Origin: Clostridiales bacterium
GTDB lineage: Bacteria > Bacillota > Clostridia > Christensenellales > Borkfalkiaceae
Direction of reading: 5' to 3'
Length of the DNA stretch: 48,136 bases
Assembly: GCA_015069625.1 (NCBI GenBank)
Contig: SVIE01000004.1
Span: forward strand, 1 to 48,136
The position numbers were made by a program, and so were the translations under genes. This document shows, in pieces, positions 42,242 through 48,136 of the stretch (positions within the stretch are counted from its first letter, which is position 1; the number at the start of each line of letters is the position of its first letter). The notes under the pieces were generated by a model that did not search any database, was not told the DNA's origin, and worked only from the letters and a program-made list of their open reading frames with translations.

Positions 42242-43702
42242 TTAATTTGCCATATCCGTTTGTTCTTCCATTACTTTTTCATCAGCAGAATTATCTTCAC
42301 TTTCTTCCCCTTGCCAGTAATCAACCTTGTGCGGTAACCCTATGTTTTTTGCCAAGAAAGTGGGTGTTAACCCTTGCTTTTTCTGACGAACGTAATCACC
42401 GATAGCACGGAAAGCGTATTTGCCAAGTATTATGATAACGGGGATATTTATCATTGTCATAAGCCCCATAAAAATATCTGAAACGTCCCATAATACAGGG
42501 GAATTTAACCCTGCACCTACTAAAATTACGCCCGAAAACAATATGTAATAAATAATCTTAACAATTTTATTTGGTTCTTTTTTGAAAATGTGTATAATCG
42601 CCTTATCCACGTAAAAAAGGTTACCTATAAGAGTGGTAAACGCAAATAGCACCATAGCAACGACTATAAATATAGGGCCAAATCCGCCTAACGTTGCTTG
42701 CAATGATGCTTGAACGTATTGCGCACCGGAAATACTTTCCGACGCTTCAACGCCTGAGCACATACACATAAACGCCGTTGCTGAACAAACCAAAATCGTA
42801 TCGATAAACACCGATAACGTCTGCACGAAACCTTGTTTTACAGGGTGAGAAACCAAAGCCGAAGCCGCCGCATTAGGCGCTGAACCTACCCCTGCTTCGT
42901 TTGAATAAAGCCCACGCTTGATACCGTACATTAAACATGATCCGCTGAACCCACCGAAAATTGCATTAAAATCAAATGCCTCTGTGAAAATACGAGCGAA
43001 CACAGAAGGCAAAGTTGTAACGTTCATAAAGATTATTACAAGTGCAATCAAAATATACGCTACACCCATAATCGGAACAAGAAAACTTGTAACCTTTATT
43101 ATTCTTTTTCCGCCACCGATTAAGCAATAACCTACCAGCACGGCAACTATTGCACCTATAATCCAAGGCGTTGAGTCTTTCGAATAAAAACTAAACGTTT
43201 CAAACGTTGACTGCAAATTATAAGATGCAAGCATATTGAAACCTACGCCGTAAGTTAAAATAAGTAGCACCGAAAATACTATTGCAAGCCAGCGTGATTT
43301 AAGCCCCGTTTCGATATAATACGCAGGCCCACCGTAACATCCGTTTAATCCCTTTCTTTTGTAAATCTGCGCAAGCGTGCTTTCAACAAGTGCCGAAGCA
43401 CCGCCGATTAGCGCAATTATCCACATCCAAAAAACCGAACCGAAACCGCCCATGCAAATAGCGGTAGAAACACCTATAATATTCCCCGTTCCTACTCTTG
43501 ATGCGGTGGATACCATAAGCGCTTGGAAAGATGAAACTGACTTCTTGTCCTTCGGCTTTTCCGTTACGCATTTTAACTGTGATTTTAATCTAAATTGCGA
43601 ACCTTTGGTGCGAATCGTAAAATAAATTCCGCAACCAACTAAAAGTATTATGAGTATGTAGCCGTACATTACTCCACTAATTGAACTTATAATTTCTCCC
43701 AT
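42242..43702 (-). CDS. alanine/glycine:cation symporter (AGCS) family protein
   Basis: ASRVGTGNIIGVSTAICMGGFGSVFWMW, GLYSNEAGVGSAPNAAASA. Confidence 0.93.
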   Translation of the reverse strand: MGEIISSISGVMYGYILIILLVGCGIYFTIRTKGSQFRLKSQLKCVTEKPKDKKSVSSFQALMVSTASRVGTGNIIGVSTAICMGGFGSVFWMWIIALIGGASALVESTLAQIYKRKGLNGCYGGPAYYIETGLKSRWLAIVFSVLLILTYGVGFNMLASYNLQSTFETFSFYSKDSTPWIIGAIVAVLVGYCLIGGGKRIIKVTSFLVPIMGVAYILIALVIIFMNVTTLPSVFARIFTEAFDFNAIFGGFSGSCLMYGIKRGLYSNEAGVGSAPNAAASALVSHPVKQGFVQTLSVFIDTILVCSATAFMCMCSGVEASESISGAQYVQASLQATLGGFGPIFIVVAMVLFAFTTLIGNLFYVDKAIIHIFKKEPNKIVKIIYYILFSGVILVGAGLNSPVLWDVSDIFMGLMTMINIPVIIILGKYAFRAIGDYVRQKKQGLTPTFLAKNIGLPHKVDYWQGEESEDNSADEKVMEEQTDMAN

Positions 43703-43746
43703 ACTTTTCCCCTTTGTCCTATATTATAACACGGCTTATATAATAA

Positions 43747-43776
43747 ATCAACGGCGAACTCTTCCGCCGTTGATTT
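43747..43776 (-). terminator. intrinsic terminator downstream of ZIP gene
   Basis: aatcaacggcgaactcttccgccgttgattt. Confidence 0.65.
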
Positions 43777-43789
43777 GTTTAATGCTTAT

Positions 43790-44548
43790 TTAACCTAAAA
43801 AGAAATCAAACACTAGCATCACGCAAAAACCTATAAGCAGAGCAAACGTTGCCCACTTCTGATTGCCGTGAGAATGTGTTTCAGGTATCATTTCGTCGCT
43901 TATAACGTATAACATTGTTCCACCTGCAATACTTAACACAACAGGCAAAATAACTCCTGAAACACTACCGAAAAAGTAGCCGATAAACGTGCCTACTACT
44001 TCTATTAACCCCGTGCAAAGCGCAATTAGAAAAGCACGCTTTTTGCTCATTCCCGTTGCTATCATAGGCGCAATTATAACCATGCCTTCAGGGATATTTT
44101 GAAGGGCAATTCCCCCTGCAACCGTCAACGCATGCACCGTATCGCCCGTGCCGAAACTAACGCCTGCCGCAATACCTTCTGGTAGATTATGTATGGCAAT
44201 AGCTATAACGAATAGCAAAACTTTATTCAAACTTGCCGTCTTATCTGGGTGCTTTTCTCCGTCAAACCCCGCTAAGCGATGCATGTGCGGAACTAATCTA
44301 TCAATTAGATTTAATATAATTGCACCCACTATTATGCCGCCACAAACAATTAAAATTGCCCAATTGCCGTGATAATCAAACGACGGAATTATTAGCCCAA
44401 TAATTGCCGCAGCAAGCATTACCCCTGCCGCAAACGATAAGATTATATCGTTGAACTTTTGCGACGGATTCTTAAACAAAAATCCTATTAAACTACCGAT
44501 TAACGTTGCACCGCCCACGCCAAGTGCCGTCAATAATACCGTTACCAT
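43790..44548 (-). CDS. ZIP-family metal transporter
   Basis: Multiple TM segments, AIAIHNLPEGIAAGVSFG and ALQNIPEGMVI. Confidence 0.92.
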   Translation of the reverse strand: MVTVLLTALGVGGATLIGSLIGFLFKNPSQKFNDIILSFAAGVMLAAAIIGLIIPSFDYHGNWAILIVCGGIIVGAIILNLIDRLVPHMHRLAGFDGEKHPDKTASLNKVLLFVIAIAIHNLPEGIAAGVSFGTGDTVHALTVAGGIALQNIPEGMVIIAPMIATGMSKKRAFLIALCTGLIEVVGTFIGYFFGSVSGVILPVVLSIAGGTMLYVISDEMIPETHSHGNQKWATFALLIGFCVMLVFDFFLG

Positions 44549-44617
44549 CTTTTGCTCCTTTATTAAATTATATATCTTTTAATAACAAATTTCAAGTAAG
44601 TTTCTATTAATTAGTAT

Positions 44618-44647
44618 AAAACGCCACCGAAAATTCGGTGGCGTTTT
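44618..44647. terminator. intrinsic terminator, copy 1 of a duplicated hairpin
   Basis: aaaacgccaccgaaaattcggtggcgtttt. Confidence 0.8.
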
Positions 44648-44652
44648 GTTTT

Positions 44653-44976
44653 TTACTTTTGCTTTTCAAAGTCTTTTAAGTCGATAGTGCCTTTATCCGT
44701 TTTGAATTTATGGTATTGCACCGTTGGATATGCCCCAAAATGATAACACCTAGCCGAAACGTAACCTATTTGATAATCTCTGTCTATCGCAATTTTATGT
44801 GCGACGGGTTGTGCCTTTGAATTTAAGGCGTTTTCATTATACTTAATTTCTTTGCCATTAAACCATTTTCCGCCAAGTTCTTTAACTTCTTTTAAAAACC
44901 TGTTTTCTTCACCGTAGTTATCAAAAGTAACCACGATAGCCCTGCTAAACGCTCTGTCTAAATCTTGTTTTGTCAT
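44653..44976 (-). CDS. uncharacterised 107-aa protein preceded by a SAM-clan riboswitch-like leader
   Basis: SD aggag before ATG at 44976; leader with promoter, aptamer-like region and terminator; no recognised family. Confidence 0.75.
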   Translation of the reverse strand: MTKQDLDRAFSRAIVVTFDNYGEENRFLKEVKELGGKWFNGKEIKYNENALNSKAQPVAHKIAIDRDYQIGYVSARCYHFGAYPTVQYHKFKTDKGTIDLKDFEKQK

Positions 44977-45014
44977 ATGCTTCTCCTAATATTATTGATT
45001 TCATAAAAAGCACG

Positions 45015-45045
45015 CAAAAAAAGACCCATCGTTACCGACGAGTCT
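45015..45045 (-). terminator. intrinsic terminator of the riboswitch expression platform
   Basis: Minus strand AGACTCGTCGGTAACGATGGGTCTTTTTTT, 10-bp stem. Confidence 0.85.
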
Positions 45046-45145
45046 ATTAGTTCCGTTTCAATCCCCATCGGTCAGCCTTTAGCACCTTACTATTTAGCAG
45101 GTTGCTGTGCGATCAAAGGGGCTGTCCCTCACGCACTCTTTATGG
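45046..45145 (-). ncRNA. SAM-clan (SAM-I or SAM-I/IV variant) riboswitch-like aptamer
   Basis: Minus strand AAAGAGTGCGTGAGGGACAGCCCCTTTGATCGCACAGCAACCTGCTAAATAGTAAGGTGCTAAAGGCTGACCGATGGGG: matches the S-box core GAGGGAC.GCCC..TGA..GC...GCAACC...GGTGCTAA. Confidence 0.75.
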
Positions 45146-45152
45146 TAATTTT

Positions 45153-45181
45153 ATTATAACACTTTTTTATCAAAATGTCAA
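45153..45181 (-). promoter_or_regulatory. consensus promoter of the riboswitch transcript
   Basis: Minus strand TTGACA - 17 bp - TATAAT. Confidence 0.9.
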
Positions 45182-45334
45182 TATGATTGATCCCTATCTT
45201 TTTTTAATATTATATGTGCCAAATAATTAATTGTCAAGTGTTTTTTTGTGTTATTTGATGATATTTTATGTTTTCATGTGATTTAAATTAAAACAAAGTT
45301 ATCTAATCAAGTCTATTTAAAATCATAGAAGATT

Positions 45335-45363
45335 AAACGCCACCGAAAATTCGGTGGCGTTTT
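45335..45363. terminator. duplicated intrinsic terminator hairpin, copy 2
   Basis: aaacgccaccgaaaattcggtggcgtttt, same hairpin as at 44618-44647. Confidence 0.75.
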
Positions 45364-45450
45364 GTTTTTATTTTATAGTGTCTAGATAATTTTCGATATA
45401 CTATATTAATACGACACTAAGATAATAATTCTAATTTATTTTCTTGACTT

Positions 45451-46488
45451 TTAACCTTTATGATAAGTTCCGCCAACGTACTCGTAAATAATAGGGTCTG
45501 GCATTTCATAGTCGCTACTGCTTGTGAATTTGTCCCACTCTTCTTCCGTCCAACTTCTAGATAGATGAACAAAACTAAACGAATTAAGTTTTCCGTTGCT
45601 AAAATCAATCGAGCCGTAATAGTCAATCATATTGTCATTTTCGTCAAAGATAGAGTATCCGAACATCAATGCGTTTTCAGTATCTTCAAGCGAATCATAG
45701 TAAGAAGATTCACGTGAATAAGTGAAATGTATTCTTGGTGGCGCAATTGAGTTTTCATAGGTTATTCCGTGCGCAAATCCTTCAATTGGCTTATCTAATT
45801 CGGGCGCAAAATACTGAAAATACGAATCTAAATAATCTCCGTTTGCAATCGTGTAACCACTAGGACTTATAAAGTAAAAATAATGGCCTTCGTCAAGGAA
45901 ATACTTGCCGTCTAGTTGCGCCGTGTAATTTGCTAACGTTGGAATAGTGTAGTCCGTTTTGTTTAGATTATTAGACTCTTCAACGTACTCTTTCCCTTCC
46001 CTAACGTAAACGCCTAAAACAAACGGAAGTTCCGAATAGTAATACTTGATATCATTTGCTCCACCACTATACTCTTCTAAAATACGGAATTGATTAAGTG
46101 GCTCAAACGATTCGGTGTATGCTCCGATATGCTCGTAGGTATCATTACACTTTATATTAAAGTGTAAATTATCCGATCTATAACCTATTTTTTCTTCATC
46201 TATAACGATTTTTTGAAATTCCCCTTGTTTTTTTAAGATTCCATTTTCGTAATACTTTAAAGAGAAATTTCCCTTGCTCCCGTCTATGTCAAAATAAGTG
46301 TTTTCTTCATTAATTCTCTCGTCATAAGCCCCGTAAAGATAAAACTTACCGGTAATCGGCTCGTATTCTTTTGTGAAAACGTCGTCGCTTCCACCGCCAA
46401 ATAAATCCGAAATAAAGTCGCAACTTGCAAAGGTAAAAGTAGATAAAATAATCAAAATTATCGTGATTAAATTGATAAATTTTTTCAT
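45451..46488 (-). CDS. putative lipoprotein of unknown function
   Basis: Signal peptide and lipobox TFASCDF; acidic, Tyr-rich mature protein. Confidence 0.7.
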   Translation of the reverse strand: MKKFINLITIILIILSTFTFASCDFISDLFGGGSDDVFTKEYEPITGKFYLYGAYDERINEENTYFDIDGSKGNFSLKYYENGILKKQGEFQKIVIDEEKIGYRSDNLHFNIKCNDTYEHIGAYTESFEPLNQFRILEEYSGGANDIKYYYSELPFVLGVYVREGKEYVEESNNLNKTDYTIPTLANYTAQLDGKYFLDEGHYFYFISPSGYTIANGDYLDSYFQYFAPELDKPIEGFAHGITYENSIAPPRIHFTYSRESSYYDSLEDTENALMFGYSIFDENDNMIDYYGSIDFSNGKLNSFSFVHLSRSWTEEEWDKFTSSSDYEMPDPIIYEYVGGTYHKG

Positions 46489-46669
46489 ATCCTTTCTCCT
46501 TTTTTTGCTTTTTTATTATTATAACATTTAAACCTTCCCTTTTCAAGAAAGATTTTCAAGTTGTTATGCATAAAATCGGCACACAATTAAAAAGAACCAT
46601 CAATAGATGATTCTTTTGTTTATATGCAACTAAATCTCGTTTTTAGGTGTAGCGTGTGGGACAAAAAGT

Positions 46670-46921
46670 TTACTCTTTTTCATAAATCGCCCTCGCAAAA
46701 CCCAACAGGTATGCGTATCTTGAATATTTATCTATAAGTTTTTCATAGTTTTCAAGCATTTCCTTAAACATATTGTAGTTTTCATAAGGAATAAATTGCT
46801 TAATAAGACTTATAACTTCAGTATAGACCAACTCATTATTTAATTTGAATAATGTAGCATAATTATTATAGCACTTTTCAAATAAAATTTCAATGCTTTT
46901 TGACCCTACGGCGAGTACTTT
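46670..46921 (-). pseudogene. open frame without canonical start, possible C-terminal remnant of a phage-type helical protein
   Basis: Stop-to-stop frame reads ...IEILFEKCYNNYATLFKLNNELVYTEVISLIKQFIPYENYNMFKEMLENYEKLIDKYSRYAYLLGFARAIYEKE*, no ATG upstream. Confidence 0.4.
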
Positions 46922-47006
46922 TTAGTTCAAACCCAGGTGGAGCGTATATTTTGACCCGTCGTGCTGAACTGTGTGTATACTAAATCTATCGTGTATTTCT
47001 AGGCAT

Positions 47007-47046
47007 AAAAAAAGACCCAAAGAAGACTTATTATCTTCTCCAGGTC
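47007..47046 (-). terminator. intrinsic terminator
   Basis: Minus strand GACCtgGAGAAGAtaataagTCTTCTttgGGTC then TTTTTTT. Confidence 0.75.
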
Positions 47047-47103
47047 GTGAATATGCCCATTTTTGCTAGAAAAACCCTTAAAATGGGGTTAAAATGATAA
47101 AAA

Positions 47104-47138
47104 TATGGGTCTATAAGAAAAGTACTTATAGACCCATA
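47104..47138. repeat. 14-bp perfect inverted repeat (possible minus-strand terminator)
   Basis: TATGGGTCTATAAG-aaaagta-CTTATAGACCCATA; minus strand continues TTTTTATC. Confidence 0.8.
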
Positions 47139-47154
47139 CACTTGCGTTTGGGGT

Positions 47155-47280
47155 ACGAAAAGTCTTAAAATTACCGATTTTCAAGGGTGTGAGAAACGAA
47201 AAGTCTTAATCTTGCAAGGTTGCAATCTTGGGTTGCATCCTTATAAAAAAATCAAGGTTGCAATTACCATTCCTGGCTTT
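47155..47280. repeat. cluster of short direct and inverted repeats
   Basis: acgaaaagtcttaa at 47155-47168 and 47196-47209; several AAGGTTGCAA/TTGCAACCTT copies between 47213 and 47280. Confidence 0.7.
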
Positions 47281-47344
47281 TGCAACCTTGCAGTATCCTT
47301 ATATATTATATAATGTTTAGAAAAGTAGCGGTTTACGTCATTGC

Positions 47345-47710
47345 TCAACCGTGGAAATATCTTCTCTGGCTGTGCTCGATTATCTCTCCGTTTGCGTCTT
47401 CGTCTATCACCCAAAGGGCATCATAATCACATGGTTCGCAGCGTCCTACCACTTCTAGGATTTCGCCTTGCCCACGATCCACCCTTTGTGGCTTGTACAT
47501 GATTTCCATCACGCGTCCACAATTAGGACAGGTCATTTTCACTTTGCCCTGCTTGTACCTTTTTATTAGGCGTTCTTGTTTTTCCCACACTTTGTAAGCC
47601 TCCTTCCCCTTATCGCTTTCCAGGTATGCTCTTATATCCTTGTAAAGCACCCTAGCCAACGAGTCTAGAACCTCATCAGGGATTCCAGTATTATTTTTCC
47701 TTTTTCTCAT
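47345..47710 (-). CDS. hypothetical zinc-ribbon protein (phage/mobile-element-like)
   Basis: CPNCGRVMEIM...VGRCEPCDYDALW CxxC pairs; overlaps the next ORF. Confidence 0.65.
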   Translation of the reverse strand: MRKRKNNTGIPDEVLDSLARVLYKDIRAYLESDKGKEAYKVWEKQERLIKRYKQGKVKMTCPNCGRVMEIMYKPQRVDRGQGEILEVVGRCEPCDYDALWVIDEDANGEIIEHSQRRYFHG

Positions 47711-48014
47711 TCTCCGCTTTCTTTATTTCTCTCTGGTCTTTTAGGCTTAAGTAGTCAACTATTCTTGCCCCACAGTTGGGGCAATATTTATACATTTCCA
47801 TCACGAAGTTTTTATCTACGTTAATGTAATTTCGGTTACAGTTTAGGCATTTCCACACCCCTTTGAAGTTGTGGTCCTTTCGTTCTTCCCAGGTGGTTTC
47901 TTCCCCTTTGTAATAACCTTTATCGTGAAGCTGTGATACTGGGATTAGCGTTACCCAACCCTCTCCCGTAATGTACTTGCTGCATTCGCCTACAAACCTA
48001 ACTTTATCTCTCAT
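47691..48014 (-). CDS. hypothetical zinc-ribbon protein (phage/mobile-element-like)
   Basis: WKCLNCNRNYINV...YKYCPNCGARIVDY; ATG at 48014 preceded by ggagg. Confidence 0.65.
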   Translation of the reverse strand: MRDKVRFVGECSKYITGEGWVTLIPVSQLHDKGYYKGEETTWEERKDHNFKGVWKCLNCNRNYINVDKNFVMEMYKYCPNCGARIVDYLSLKDQREIKKAENEKKEK

Positions 48015-48070
48015 TTGCTCACCTCCGAGTTTAAGGACATTATACCGTAAAGCCGATTGTGAGCCCAGTA

Positions 48071-48136
48071 TTATTGCTCCTGTTTTATACTTTCTCTTGT
48101 TTCATCGCCTTCTATTTCTGACATTTCTATAAAGTC
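48071..48136 (-). CDS. C-terminal end of a possible ORF truncated by the window edge
   Basis: Minus-strand frame DFIEMSEIEGDETRESIKQEQ* open to the window edge. Confidence 0.3.
   Translation of the reverse strand, partial: DFIEMSEIEGDETRESIKQEQ

Noticed and set aside
44653-44976. Naming the riboswitch-controlled protein as a methionine-pathway enzyme
   Set aside because: No motif of any methionine or SAM enzyme is visible; the association rests on the leader alone.
45380-45420. TAGTGTC...GACACTA inverted repeat
   Set aside because: Only 7 bp in very AT-rich DNA with a long loop and no T-tract; could be chance.

Overview
The window is a mostly chromosomal, low-GC Firmicutes/Clostridia-type segment. 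Main content: partial hpt at the left edge, queH, a PepE-like peptidase, a CpsB/CpsD-type phosphatase and tyrosine-kinase pair, addB-addA, several lipoproteins (LRR, M1 peptidase, BIG2 repeats), an M23 protein, a HAD hydrolase, HU, the rpoB-rpoC-rpsL-rpsG-fusA-tuf block, rqcP-like, an ispD-ispF fusion, an XRE regulator, an FTR-like small Cys-rich protein, rpmF with DUF177, ackA, pta, tmcAL, a phosphohexomutase, AGCS and ZIP transporters, and a phage-like right end with two zinc-ribbon ORFs. The most interesting non-coding signals are: (1) a four-copy intergenic element of about 125-145 bp whose outer stem and inner hairpin keep pairing while their sequence changes between copies; (2) a SAM-clan riboswitch-like leader, with a perfect consensus promoter and a terminator/antiterminator, in front of an uncharacterised 107-aa gene; (3) a paired palindromic operator between divergent XRE and BIG2 lipoprotein genes, one copy filling the spacer of a TTGACA-N17-TATAAT promoter; (4) two genes whose start codon abuts the T-tract of an intrinsic-terminator-like hairpin carrying the likely Shine-Dalgarno; (5) a structured leader between rpsL and rpsG. 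All calls come from reading the sequence and supplied translations; no database search was run.
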